Shown one piece after another: positions 10,817-24,300 of a stretch of DNA of 64,000 nucleotides. Source of the DNA: Bromus sterilis (lineage: Eukaryota > Streptophyta > Magnoliopsida > Poales > Poaceae); contig OX465596.1 in assembly GCA_950022295.1 (NCBI GenBank), positions 1,116,001-1,180,000 on the forward strand, read 5' to 3'. The position numbers and the translations under genes were made by a program. Within the stretch, counting starts at the first letter, position 1. Each line of letters starts with the position of its first letter. The notes beneath the pieces are model-generated. The model saw only the letters and a program-made list of their open reading frames with translations. It ran no database searches and was not told the DNA's origin.

Positions 10817-12193
10817 CAACACTCGCAGTTTTGGCCGATTCTGGCCTGTTTCATGGGCTTTTAATCACTGTTACATGGGCTATTAATCACCGTTTTGAGT
10901 CCCCGGAGTAATTTCCACCATTGACGAACCCCAGGTTGTATTTACGTGTCGGTCATCAACACTCGCAGTTTTGGCCGTTTCTGGCCTGTTTCATGAGCTA
11001 TTAATCACAGTAAGATGGGCTATTAATCACCGTTTTGAGTCCCCGGAGTGATTTCCACCATTGTCGAACCCCAGGTTGCGTTTACGTGCCGGTCATCAAC
11101 ACTCGCAGTTGTGGCCGATTCTGGCCTGTTTCATGGGCTATTAATCACAGTTACATGGGCTATTAATCACCGTTTTGGGTCCCCGTAGTGATTTCCTCCA
11201 TTGACGAACCCTAGGGTGCATTTACGTGCCGATCATCAACACTCGCAGTTTTGGCCGATTCTGGCCTGTTTCAAGGGCTATTAATCACTGTTACATGGGC
11301 TATTAATCACCGTTTTGGGTCCCCGTAGTGATTTCCACCATTGACGAACCCTAGGGTGCATTTATGTGCCGGTCATCAACACTCGCAGTTTTGGCCGATT
11401 CTGGCCTGTTTCATGGGCTATTAATCACTGTTACATGGGCTATTAATCACCGTTTTGAGTCCCCGGAGTGATTTCCACCATTGACGAACCCCAGGTTGTA
11501 TTTACGTGTCGGTCATCAACACTCGCAGTTTTGGCCGTTTCTGGCCTGTTTCATGGGCTATTAATCAAAGTTACATGGGCTATTAATCACCGTTTTGAGT
11601 CCCCGGAGTGATTTCCACCATTGTCGAACCCCAGGTTGCGTTTACGTGCCGGTCATCAACACTCGCAGTTTTGGCCGTTTCTGGCCTGTTTCATGGGCTA
11701 TTAATCACAGTTACATGGGCTATTAATCACCGTTTTGAGTCCTCGGAGTGATTTCCACCATTGCGAACCCCAGGTTGCGTTTACGTGCCGGTCATCAACA
11801 CTCGCAGTTTTGGCCGTTTCTGGCTTGTTTCATGGGCTATTAATCACTGTTACATGGGCTATTAATCTCCGTTTTGAGTCCCCGGAGTGATTTCCACCAT
11901 TGACGAACCCCAGGTTGTATTTACGTGTCGGTCATCAACACTCGCGGTTTTGGCCGTTTCTGGCCGTATTCATGAGCTATTAATCACCGTTTTGAGTCCC
12001 CGGAGTGATTTCCACCATTGACGAACCCCAGGTTGTATTTACGTGTCGGTCATCAACACTCGCAGTTTTGGCCGATTCTGGCCTGTTTCAAGGGCTATTA
12101 ATCACAGTTACATGGGCTATTAATCACCGTTTTGGGTCCCCGTAGTGATTTCCTCCATTGACGAACCCTAGGGTGCATTTACGTGCCGGTCAT

Positions 12194-13110
12194 CAACACT
12201 CGCAGTTTTGGCCGATTCTGGCCTGTTTCAAGGGCTATTAATCACTGTTACATGGGCTATTAATCACCGTTTTGGGTCCCCGTAGTGATTTCCACCATTG
12301 ACGAACCCTAGGGTGCATTTACGTGCCGGTCATCAACACTCGCAGTTTTGGCCGATTCTGGCCTGTTTCAAGGGCTATTAATCACTGTTACATGGGCAAT
12401 TAATCACCGTTTTGGGTCCCCGTAGTGATTTCCACCATTGACGAACCCTAGGGTGCATTTACGTGCCGGTCATCAACACTCGCAGTTTTGGCCGATTCTG
12501 GCCTGTTTCATGGGCTTTTAATCACTGTTACATGGGCTATTAATCACCGTTTTGGGTCCCCGTAGTGATTTCCACCATTGACGAACCCTAGGGTGCATTT
12601 ATGTGCCGGTCATCAACACTCGCAGTTTTGGCCGATTCTGGCCTGTTTCATGGGCTATTAATCACTGTTACATGGGCTATTAATCACCGTTTTGAGTCCC
12701 CGGAGTGATTTCCACCATTGACGAACCCCAGGTTGTATTTACGTGTCGGTCATCAACACTCGCAGTTTTGGCCGTTTCTGGCCTGTTTCATGGGCTATTA
12801 ATCAAAGTTACATGGGCTATTAATCACCGTTTTGAGTCCCCGGAGTGATTTCCACCATTGTCGAACCCCAGGTTGCGTTTACGTGCCGGTCATCAACACT
12901 CGCAGTTTTGGCCGTTTCTGGCCTGTTTCATGGGCTATTAATCACAGTTACATGGGCTATTAATCACCGTTTTGAGTCCCCGGAGTGATTTCCACCATTG
13001 TCGAACCCCAGGTTGCGTTTACGTGCCGGTCATCAACACTCGCAGTTTTGGCCTGTTTCATGGGCTATTAATCAAAGTTACATGGGCTATTAATCACCGT
13101 TTTGAGTCCC
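12194..13110. repeat. Spacer monomers between the two 3982-bp-offset copies
   Basis: Ordinary 140-bp monomers of C, D, E, F and G types. They include a run with 'tttcaaggg' (12194, 12334) and one with 'gggcttttaat' (12474). The segment ends in the 130-bp deletion monomer at 13034. It has no full counterpart after the right copy. Confidence 0.75.
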
Positions 13111-13163
13111 CGGAGTGATTTCCACCATTGACGAACCCCAGGTTGTATTTACGTGTCGGTCAT
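13034..13163. repeat. 130-bp monomer with a 10-bp internal deletion
   Basis: 'ttttggcctgtttc' is present where neighbours have 'ttttggcc', ten further bases, then 'tgtttc'. Exactly one GGCC half-unit is removed. The deletion endpoints are the two GGCC repeats, about 10 bp apart, consistent with replication slippage or exchange between them. It is the only copy I saw in the window. Confidence 0.9.
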
Positions 13164-16100
13164 CAACACTCGCGGTTTTGGCCGTTTCTGGCCGTATTCA
13201 TGAGCTATTAATCACCGTTTTGAGTCCCCGGAGTGATTTCCACCATTGACGAACCCCAGGTTGTATTTACGTGTCGGTCATCAACACTCGCAGTTTTGGC
13301 CGTTTCTGGCCTGTTTCATGAGCTATTAATCACAGTAAGATGGGCTATTAATCACCGTTTTGAGTCCCCGGAGTGATTTCCACCATTGTCGAACCCCAGG
13401 TTGCGTTTACGTGCCGGTCATCAACACTCGCAGTTGTGGCCGATTCTGGCCTGTTTCATGGGCTATTAATCACAGTTACATGGGCTATTAATCACCGTTT
13501 TGGGTCCCCGTAGTGATTTCCTCCATTGACGAACCCTAGGGTGCATTTACGTGCCGATCATCAACACTCGCAGTTTTGGCCGATTCTGGCCTGTTTCAAG
13601 GGCTATTAATCACTGTTACATGGGCTATTAATCACCGTTTTGGGTCCCCGTAGTGATTTCCACCATTGACGAACCCTAGGGTGCATTTATGTGCCGGTCA
13701 TCAACACTCGCAGTTTTGGCCGATTCTGGCCTGTTTCATGGGCTATTAATCACTGTTACATGGGCTATTAATCACCGTTTTGAGTCCCCGGAGTGATTTC
13801 CACCATTGACGAACCCCAGGTTGTATTTACGTGTCGGTCATCAACACTCGCAGTTTTGGCCGTTTCTGGCCTGTTTCATGGGCTATTAATCAAAGTTACA
13901 TGGGCTATTAATCACCGTTTTGAGTCCCCGGAGTGATTTCCACCATTGTCGAACCCCAGGTTGCGTTTACGTGCCGGTCATCAACACTCGCAGTTTTGGC
14001 CGTTTCTGGCCTGTTTCATGGGCTATTAATCACAGTTACATGGGCTATTAATCACCGTTTTGAGTCCCCGGAGTGATTTCCACCATTGTCGAACCCCAGG
14101 TTGCGTTTACGTGCCGGTCATCAACACTCGCAGTTTTGGCCGATTCTGGCCTGTTTCATGGGCTATTAATCACTGTTACATGGGCTATTAATCTCCGTTT
14201 TGAGTCCCCGGAGTGATTTCCACCATTGACGAACCCCAGGTTGTATTTACGTGTCGGTCATCAACACTCGCGGTTTTGGCCGTTTCTGGCCGTATTCATG
14301 AGCTATTAATCACCGTTTTGAGTCCCCGGAGTGATTTCCACCATTGACGAACCCCAGGTTGTATTTACGTGTCGGTCATCAACACTCGCAGTTTTGGCCG
14401 ATTCTGGCCTGTTTCAAGGGCTATTAATCACAGTTACATGGGCTATTAATCACCGTTTTGGGTCCCCGTAGTGATTTCCTCCATTGACGAACCCTAGGGT
14501 GCATTTACGTGCCGGTCATCAACACTCGCAGTTTTGGCCGATTCTGGCCTGTTTCAAGGGCTATTAATCACTGTTACATGGGCAATTAATCACCGTTTTG
14601 GGTCCGCGTAGTGATTTCCACCATTGACGAACCCTAGGGTGCATTTACGTGCCGGTCATCAACACTCGCAGTTTTGGCCGATTCTGGCTGTTTCATGGGC
14701 TTTTAATCACTGTTACATGGGCTATTAATCACCGTTTTGGGTCCCCGTAGTGATTTCCACCATTGACGAATCCTAGGGTGCATTTACGTGCCGGTCATCA
14801 ACACTCGCAGTTTTGGCCGATTCTGGCCTGTTTCATGGGCTTTTAATCACTGTTACATGGGCTATTAATCACCGTTTTGAGTCCCCGGAGTAATTTCCAC
14901 CATTGACGAACCCCAGGTTGTATTTACGTGTCGGTCATCAACACTCGCAGTTTTGGCCGTTTCTGGCCTGTTTCATGAGCTATTAATCACAGTAAGATGG
15001 GCTATTAATCACCGTTTTGAGTCCCCGGAGTGATTTCCACCATTGTCGAACCCCAGGTTGCGTTTACGTGCCGGTCATCAACACTCGCAGTTGTGGCCGA
15101 TTCTGGCCTGTTTCATGGGCTATTAATCACAGTTACATGGGCTATTAATCACCGTTTTGGGTCCCCGTAGTGATTTCCTCCATTGACGAACCCTAGGGTG
15201 CATTTACGTGCCGATCATCAACACTCGCAGTTTTGGCCGATTCTGGCCTGTTTCAAGGGCTATTAATCACTGTTACATGGGCTATTAATCACCGTTTTGG
15301 GTCCCCGTAGTGATTTCCACCATTGACGAACCCTAGGGTGCATTTATGTGCCGGTCATCAACACTCGCAGTTTTGGCCGATTCTGGCCTGTTTCATGGGC
15401 TATTAATCACTGTTACATGGGCTATTAATCACCGTTTTGAGTCCCCGGAGTGATTTCCACCATTGACGAACCCCAGGTTGTATTTACGTGTCGGTCATCA
15501 ACACTCGCAGTTTTGGCCGTTTCTGGCCTGTTTCATGGGCTATTAATCAAAGTTACATGGGCTATTAATCACCGTTTTGAGTCCCCGGAGTGATTTCCAC
15601 CATTGTCGAACCCCAGGTTGCGTTTACGTGCCGGTCATCAACACTCGCAGTTTTGGCCGTTTCTGGCCTGTTTCATGGGCTATTAATCACAGTTACATGG
15701 ACTATTAATCACCGTTTTGAGTCCTCGGAGTGATTTCCACCATTGCGAACCCCAGGTTGCGTTTACGTGCCGGTCATCAACACTCGCAGTTTTGGCCGTT
15801 TCTGGCTTGTTTCATGGGCTATTAATCACTGTTACATGGGCTATTAATCTCCGTTTTGAGTCCCCGGAGTGATTTCCACCATTGACGAACCCCAGGTTGT
15901 ATTTACGTGTCGGTCATCAACACTCGCGGTTTTGGCCGTTTCTGGCCGTATTCATGAGCTATTAATCACCGTTTTGAGTCCCCGGAGTGATTTCCACCAT
16001 TGACGAACCCCAGGTTGTATTTACGTGTCGGTCATCAACACTCGCAGTTTTGGCCGATTCTGGCCTGTTTCAAGGGCTATTAATCACAGTTACATGGGCT

Positions 16101-16180
16101 ATTAATCACCGTTTTGGGTCCCCGTAGTGATTTCCTCCATTGACGAACCCTAGGGTGCATTTACGTGCCGGTCATCAACA
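13110..16180. repeat. 3982-bp-offset long repeat, right copy
   Basis: Matches about 9130-12194 with the same order of short, 139-bp and hybrid monomers. Correspondence fails near 16176, where one monomer type present in the left copy (12194) is missing. Private changes include 'catggactatt' near 15697 and 'ctgtcctg' near 16201. Confidence 0.85.
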
Positions 16181-17693
16181 CTCGCAGTTTTGGCCGATTC
16201 TGTCCTGTTTCAAGGGCTATTAATCACTGTTACATGGGCAATTAATCACCGTTTTGGGTCCCCGTAGTGATTTCCACCATTGACGAACCCTAGGGTGCAT
16301 TTACGTGCCGGTCATCAACACTCGCAGTTTTGGCCGATTCTGGCCTGTTTCATGGGCTTTTAATCACTGTTACATGGGCTATTAATCACCGTTTTGGGTC
16401 CCCGTAGTGATTTCCACCATTGACGAATCCTAGGGTGCATTTACGTGCCGGTCATCAACACTCGCAGTTTAGGCCGATTCTGGCCTGTTTCATGGGCTAT
16501 TAATCACTGTTACATGGGCTATTAATCACCGTTTTGAGTCCCCGGAGTGATTTCCACCATTGACGATCCCCAGGTTGTCTTTACGTGTCGGTCATCGACA
16601 CTCGCAGTTTTGGCCGTTTCTGGCCTGTTTCATGGGCTATTAATCAAAGTTACATGGGCTATTAATCACCGTTTTGAGTCCCCGGAGTGATTTCCACCAT
16701 TGACGAACCCCAGGTTGTCTTTACGTGTCGGTCATCAACACTCGCAGTTTTGTCCGTTTCTGGCCTGTTTCATGGGCTATTAATCAAAGTTACATGGGCT
16801 ATTAATCACCGTTTTGAGTCCCCGGAGTGATTTCCACCATTGTCGAACCCCAGGTTGCGTTTACGTGCCGGTCATCAACACTCGCAGTTTTGGCCGTTTC
16901 TGGCTTGTTTCATGGGCTATTAATCACTGTTACATGGGCTATTAATCTCCGTTTTGAGTCCCCGGAGTGATTTCCACCATTGACGAACCCCAGGTTGTAT
17001 TTACGTGTCGGTCATCAACACTCGCGGTTTTGGCCGTTTCTGGCCGTATTCATGAGCTATTAATCACCGTTTTGAGTCCCCGGAGTGATTTCCACCATTG
17101 ACGAATCCTAGGGTGCATTTATGTGTCGGTCATCAACACTCGCGGTTTTGGCCGTTTCTGGCCTGTTTCATGGGCTATTAATCAAAGTTACATGGGCTAT
17201 TAATCACCGTTTTGAGTCCCCGGAGTAATTTCCACCATTGACGAATCCTAGGGTGCATTTACGTGCCGGTCATCAACACTCGCAGTTTTGGCCGTTTCTG
17301 GCCTGTTTCATGAGCTATTAATCACAGTAAGATGGGCTATTAATCACCGTTTTGAGTCCCCGGAGTGATTTCCACCATTGTCGAACCCCAGGTTGCGTTT
17401 ACGTGCCGGTCATCAACACTCGCAGTTGTGGCCGATTCTGGCCTGTTTCATGGGCTATTAATCACAGTTACATGGGCTATTAATCACCGTTTTGGGTCCC
17501 CGTAGTGATTTCCTCCATTGACGAACCCTAGGGTGCATTTACGTGCCGATCATCAACACTCGCAGTTTTGGCCGATTCTGGCCTGTTTCAAGGGCTATTA
17601 ATCACTGTTACATGGGCTATTAATCACCGTTTTGGGTCCCCGTAGTGATTTCCACCATTGACGAACCCTAGGGTGCATTTATGTGCCGGTCAT

Positions 17694-17833
17694 CAACACT
17701 CGCAGTTTTGGCCGATTCTGGCCTGTTTCATGATCTATTAATCACAGTAAGATGGGCTATTAATCACCGTTTTGAGTCCGCGGAGTGATTTCCACCATTG
17801 TCGAACCCCAGGTTGCGTTTACGTGCCGGTCAT
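17694..17833. repeat. Hybrid E/B monomer with private changes
   Basis: The left half is E-type ('gattctggcctgtttc'), then a private 'catgatctatt', then the B-type 'acagtaagatggg' linker. 'gtccgcgg' is also private here. It looks like a crossover between E and B monomers inside a C-D-B-C-D segment. Confidence 0.75.
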
Positions 17834-19651
17834 CAACACTCGCAGTTTTGGCCGATTCTGGCCTGTTTCATGGGCTATTAATCACAGTTACATGGGCTAT
17901 TAATCACCGTTTTGGGTCCCCGTAGTGATTTCCTCCATTGACGAACCCTAGGGTGCATTTACGTGCCGATCATCAACACTCGCAGTTTTGGCCGATTCTG
18001 GCCTGTTTCAAGGGCTATTAATCACTGTTACATGGGCTATTAATCACCGTTTTGGGTCCCCGTAGTGATTTCCACCATTGACGAACCCTAGGGTGCATTT
18101 ATGTGCCGGTCATCAACACTCGCAGTTTTGGCCGATTCTGGCCTGTTTCATGGGCTATTAATCACTGTTACATGGGCTATTAATCACCGTTTTGAGTCCC
18201 CGGAGTGATTTCCACCATTGACGAACCCCAGGTTGTATTTACGTGTCGGTCATCAACACTCGCAGTTTTGGCCGTTTCTGGCCTGTTTCATGGGCTATTA
18301 ATCACTGTTACATGGGCTATTAATCACCGTTTTGAGTCCCCGGAGTAATTTCCACCATTGACGAACCCCAGGTTGTATTTACGTGTCGGTCATCAACACT
18401 CGCAGTTTTGGCCGTTTCTGGCCTGTTTCATGAGCTATTAATCACAGTAAGATGGGCTATTAATCACCGTTTTGAGTCCCGGAGTGATTTCCACCATTGT
18501 CGAACCCCAGGTTGCGTTTACGTGCCGGTCATCAACACTCGCAGTTGTGGCCGATTCTGGCCTGTTTCATGGGCTATTAATCACAGTTACATGGGCTATT
18601 AATCACCGTTTTGGGTCCCCGTAGTGATTTCCTCCATTGACGAACCCTAGGGTGCATTTACGTGCCGATCATCAACACTCGCAGTTTTGGCCGATTCTGG
18701 CCTGTTTCAAGGGCTATTAATCACTGTTACATGGGCTATTAATCACCGTTTTGGGTCCCCGTAGTGATTTCCACCATTGACGAACCCTAGGGTGCATTTA
18801 TGTGCCGGTCATCAACACTCGCAGTTTTGGCCGATTCTGGCCTGTTTCATGGGCTATTAATCACTGTTACATGGGCTATTAATCACCGTTTTGAGTCCCC
18901 GGAGTGATTTCCACCATTGACGAACCCCAGGTTGTATTTACGTGTCGGTCATCAACACTCGCAGTTTTGGCCGTTTCTGGCCTGTTTCATGGGCTATTAA
19001 TCAAAGTTACATGGGCTATTAATCACCGTTTTGAGTCCCCGGAGTGATTTCCACCATTGTCGAACCCCAGGTTGCGTTTACGTGCCGGTCATCAACACTC
19101 GCAGTTTTGGCCGATTCTGGCCTGTTTCATGGGCTATTAATCACAGTTACATGGGCTATTAATCACCGTTTTGGGTCCCCGTAGTGATTTCCTCCATTGA
19201 CGAACCCTAGGGTGCATTTACGTGCCGATCATCAACACTCGCAGTTTTGGCCGATTCTGGCCTGTTTCAAGGGCTATTAATCACTGTTACATGGGCTATT
19301 AATCACCGTTTTGGGTCCCCGTAGTGATTTCCACCATTGACGAACCCTAGGGTGCATTTATGTGCCGGTCATCAACACTCGCAGTTTTGGCCGATTCTGG
19401 CCTGTTTCAAGGGCTATTAATCACAGTTACATGGGCTATTAATCACCGTTTTGAGTCCTCGGAGTGATTTCCACCATTGCGAACCCCAGGTTGCGTTTAC
19501 GTGCCGGTCATCAACACTCGCAGTTTTGGCCGTTTCTGGCTTGTTTCATGGGCTATTAATCACTGTTACATGGGCTATTAATCTCCGTTTTGAGTCCCCG
19601 GAGTGATTTCCACCATTGACGAACCCCAGGTTGTATTTACGTGTCGGTCAT

Positions 19652-19791
19652 CAACACTCGCGGTTTTGGCCGTTTCTGGCCGTATTCATGGGCTTTTAAT
19701 CACTGTTACATGGGCTATTAATCACCGTTTTGGGTCCCCGTAGTGATTTCCACCATTGACGAATCCTAGGGTGCATTTACGTGCCGGTCAT
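19652..19791. repeat. Hybrid monomer, 'gtattcat' left half with 140-bp right half
   Basis: Starts as the short-monomer lineage ('ggttttggcc ... gtattcat') but continues 'gggcttttaatcactgttac' and 'gggtccccgtag', restoring both 22-bp units. It resembles the monomer at 5351 but with a different right half, so it is a separate exchange at about the same site. Confidence 0.8.
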
Positions 19792-21399
19792 CAACACTCG
19801 CAGTTTTGGCCGATTCTGGCCTGTTTCATGGGCTATTAATCACTGTTACATGGGCTATTAATCACCGTTTTGAGTCCCCGGAGTAATTTCCACCATTGAC
19901 GAACCCCAGGTTGTATTTACGTGTCGGTCATCAACACTCGCAGTTTTGGCTGTTTTTGGCCTGTTTCATGAGCTATTAATCACAGTAAGATGGGCTATTA
20001 ATCACCGTTTTGAGTCCCCGGAGTGATTTCCACCATTGTCGAACCCCAGGTTGCGTTTACGTGCCGGTCATCAACACTCGCAGTTGTGGCCGATTCTGGC
20101 CTGTTTCATGGGCTATTAATCACAGTTACATGGGCTATTAATCACCGTTTTGGGTCCCCGTAGTGATTTCCTCCATTGACGAACCCTAGGGTGCATTTAC
20201 GTGCCGATCATCAACACTCGCAGTTTTGGCCGATTCTGGCCTGTTTCAAGGGCTATTAATCACTGTTACATGGGCTATTAATCACCGTTTTGGGTCCCCG
20301 TAGTGATTTCCACCATTGACGAACCCTAGGGTGCATTTATGTGCCGGTCATCAACACTCGCAGTTTTGGCCGATTCTGGCCTGTTTCATGGGCTATTAAT
20401 CACTGTTACATGGGCTATTAATCACCGTTTTGAGTCCCCGGAGTGATTTCCACCATTGACGAACCCCAGGTTGTATTTACGTGTCGGTCATCAACACTCG
20501 CAGTTTTGGCCGTTTCTGGCCTGTTTCATGGGCTATTAATCACAGTTACATGGGCTATTAATCACCGTTTTGAGTCCTCGGAGTGATTTCCACCATTGCG
20601 AACCCCAGGTTGCGTTTACGTGCCGGTCATCAACACTCGCAGTTTTGGCCGTTTCTGGCTTGTTTCATGGGCTATTAATCACTGTTACATGGGCTATTAA
20701 TCTCCGTTTTGAGTCCCCGGAGTGATTTCCACCATTGACGAACCCCAGGTTGTATTTACGTGTCGGTCATCAACACTCGCGGTTTTGGCCGTTTCTGGCC
20801 GTATTCATGAGCTATTAATCACCGTTTTGAGTCCCCGGAGTGATTTCCACCATTGACGAACCCCAGGTTGTATTTACGTGTCGGTCATCAACACTCGCGG
20901 TTTTGGCCGATTCTGGCCTGTTTCATGGGCTATTAATCACAGTTACATGGGCTATTAATCACCGTTTTGGGTCCCCGTAGTGATTTCCTCCATTGACGAA
21001 CCCTAGGGTGCATTTACGTGCCGATCATCAACACTCGCAGTTTTGGCCGATTCTGGCCTGTTTCAAGGGCTATTAATCACTGTTACATGGGCTATTAATC
21101 ACCGTTTTGGGTCCCCGTAGTGATTTCCACCATTGACGAACCCTAGGGCGCATTTATGTGCCGGTCATCAACACTCGCAGTTTTGGCCGATTCTGGCCTG
21201 TTTCATGGGCTATTAATCACTGTTACATGGGCTATTAATCACCGTTTTGAGTCCCCGGAGTGATTTCCACCATTGACGAACCCGAGGTTGTATTTACGTG
21301 TCGGTCATCAACACTCGCAGTTTTGGCCGTTTCTGGCCTGTTTCATGGGCTATTAATCAAAGTTACATGGGCTATTAATCACCGTTTTGAGTCCCCGGA

Positions 21400-24300
21400 G
21401 TGATTTCCACCATTGTCGAACCCCAGGTTGCGTTTACGTGCCGGTCATCAACACTCGCAGTTTTGGCCGTTTCTGGCCTGTTTCATGGGCTATTAATCAC
21501 AGTTACATGGGCTATTAATCACCGTTTTGAGTCCTCGGAGTGATTTCCACCATTGCGAACCCCAGGTTGCGTTTACGTGCCGGTCATCAACACTCGCAGT
21601 TGTGGCCGATTCTGGCCTGTTTCATGGGCTATTAATCACAGTTACATGGGCTATTAATCACCGTTTTGGGTCCCCGTAGTGATTTCCTCCATTGACGAAC
21701 CCTAGGGTGCATTTACGTGCCGATCATCAACACTCGCAGTTTTGGCCGATTCTGGCCTGTTTCAAGGGCTATTAATCACTGTTAAATGGGCTATTAATCA
21801 CCGTTTTGGGTCCCCGTAGTGATTTCCACCATTGACGAACCCTAGGGTGCATTTATGTGCCGGTCATCAACACTCGCAGTTTTGGCCGATTCTGGCCTGT
21901 TTCATGGGCTATTAATCACTGTTACATGGGCTATTAATCACCGTTTTGAGTCCCCGGAGTGATTTCCACCATTGTCGAACCCCAGGTTGTATTTACGTGT
22001 CGGTTATCAACACTCGCAGTTTTGGCCGTTTCTGGCCTGTTTCATGGGCTATTAATCACAGTTACATGGGCTATTAATCACCGTTTTGAGTCCTCGGAGT
22101 GATTTCCACCATTGCGAACCCCAGGTTGCGTTTACGTGCCGGTCATCAACACTCGCAGTTTTGGCCGATTCTGGCCTGTTTCATGGGCTATTAATCACTG
22201 TTACATGGGCTATTAATCTCCGTTTTGAGTCCCCGGAGTGATTTCCACCATTGACGAACCCCAGGTTGTATTTACGTGTCGGTCATCAACACTCGCGGTT
22301 TTGGCCGTTTCTGGCCGTATTCATGAGCTATTAATCACCGTTTTGAGTCCCCGGAGTGATTTCCACCATTGACGAACCCCAGGTTGTATTTACGTGTCGG
22401 TCATCAACACTCGCAGTTTTGGCCGATTCTGGCCTGTTTCAAGGGCTATTAATCACAGTTACATGGGCTATTAATCACCGTTTTGGGTCCCCGTAGTGAT
22501 TTCCTCCATTGACGAACCCTAGGGTGCATTTACGTGCCGGTCATCAACACTCGCAGTTTTGGCCGATTCTGGCCTGTTTCAAGGGCTATTAATCACTGTT
22601 ACATGGGCAATTAATCACCGTTTTGGGTCCCCGTAGTGATTTCCACCATTGACGAACCCTAGGGTGCATTTACGTGCCGGTCATCAACACTCGCAGTTTT
22701 GGCCGATTCTGGCCTGTTTCATGGGCTTTTAATCACTGTTACATGGGCAATTAATCACCGTTTTGGGTCCCCGTAGTGATTTCCACCATTGACGAATCCT
22801 AGGGTGCATTTACGTGCCGGTCATCAACACTCGCAGTTTTGGCCGATTCTGGCCTGTTTCATGGGCTATTAATCACTGTTACATGGGCTATTAATCACCG
22901 TTTTGAGTCCCCGGAGTGATTTCCACCATTGACGAACCCCAGGTTGTCTTTACGTGTCGGTCATCAACACTCGCAGTTTTGGCCGTTTCTTGGCTATTTC
23001 ATGGGCTATTAATCAAAGTTACATGGGCTATTAATCACCGTTTTGAGTCCCCGGAGTGATTTCCACCATTGACGAACCCCAGGTTGTCTTTACGTGTCGG
23101 TCATCAACACTCGCAGTTTTGTCCGTTTCTGGCCTGTTTCATGGGCTATTAATCAAAGTTACATGGGCTATTAATCACCGTTTTGAGTCCCCGGAGTGAT
23201 TTCCACCATTGCCGAACCCCAGGTTGCGTTTACGTGCCGGTCATCAACACTCGCAGTTTTGGCCGTTTCTGGCCTGTTTCATGGGCTATTAATCACAGTT
23301 ACATGGGCTATTAATCACCGTTTTGAGTCCTCGGAGTGATTTCCACCATTGCGAACCCCAGGTTGCGTTTACGTGCCGGTCATCAACACTCGCAGTTGTG
23401 GCCGATTCTGGCCTGTTTCATGGGCTATTAATCACTGTTACATGGGCTATTAATCACCGTTTTGGGTCCCCGTAGTGATTTCCTCCATTGACGAACCCTA
23501 GGGTGCATTTACGTGCCGATCATCAACACTCGCAGTTTTGGCCGATTCTGGCCTGTTTCAAGGGCTATTAATCACTGTTAAATGGGCTATTAATCACCGT
23601 TTTGGGTCCCCGTAGTGATTTCCACCATTGACGAACCCTAGGGTGCATTTATGTGCCGGTCATCAACACTCGCAGTTTTGGCCGATTCTGTCCTGTTTCA
23701 TGGGCTATTAATCACTGTTACATGGGCTATTAATCACCGTTTTGAGTCCCCGGAGTGATTTCCACCATTGTCGAACCCCAGGTTGTATTTACGTGTCGGT
23801 TATCAACACTCGCAGTTTTGGCCGTTTCTGGCCTGTTTCATGGGCTATTAATCACAGTTACATGGGCTATTAATCACCGTTTTGAGTCCTCGGAGTGATT
23901 TCCACCATTGCGAACCCCAGGTTGCGTTTACGTGCCGGTCATCAACACTCGCAGTTTTGGCCGATTCTGGCCTGTTTCATGGGCTATTAATCACTGTTAC
24001 ATGGGCTATTAATCTCCGTTTTGAGTCCCCGGAGTGATTTCCACCATTGACGAACCCCAGGTTGTATTTACGTGTCGGTCATCAACACTCGCGGTTTTGG
24101 CCGTTTCTGGCCGTATTCACGAGCTATTAATCACCGTTTTGAGTCCCCGGAGTGATTTCCACCATTGACGAACCCCAGGTTGTATTTACGTGTCGGTCAT
24201 CAACACTCGCAGTTTTGGCCGATTCTGGCCTGTTTCAAGGGCTATTAATCACAGTTACATGGGCTATTAATCACCGTTTTGGGTCCCCGTAGTGATTTCC

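Larger units (their letters stand above)
9130..12194. repeat. 3982-bp-offset long repeat, left copy
   Basis: Pairs with sequence 3982 bp downstream. Shared rare events fix the offset: short monomers at 9182, 10280 and 11936 pair with 13164, 14262 and 15918; 'gtccgcg' near 10622 pairs with 14604; and the 139-bp monomer at 10678 ('ctggctgtttc', one C lost) pairs with 14660. The block includes a regular 1098-bp 8-mer (9182-10279). Confidence 0.87.
16180..21400. repeat. Mosaic block without a stable long period
   Basis: B, C, D and E type monomers recur at irregular spacings (for example B at 17274, 18394 and 19932). New tail variants appear: 'tgtcttt' becomes frequent from about 16570, and 'agttttgtcc' first appears in the monomer at 16736. 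Short monomers occur only at 17016 and 20771. The interval contains three 1-bp-deletion monomers, one of them a different lesion ('gtcccggag' near 18475). Hybrid monomers include 17694 and 19652. Confidence 0.8.

Noticed and set aside
18408..18602. 64-codon open reading frame
   Set aside because: Created by a 1-bp deletion (gtcccggag near 18475) in a satellite monomer. No sign of coding constraint.
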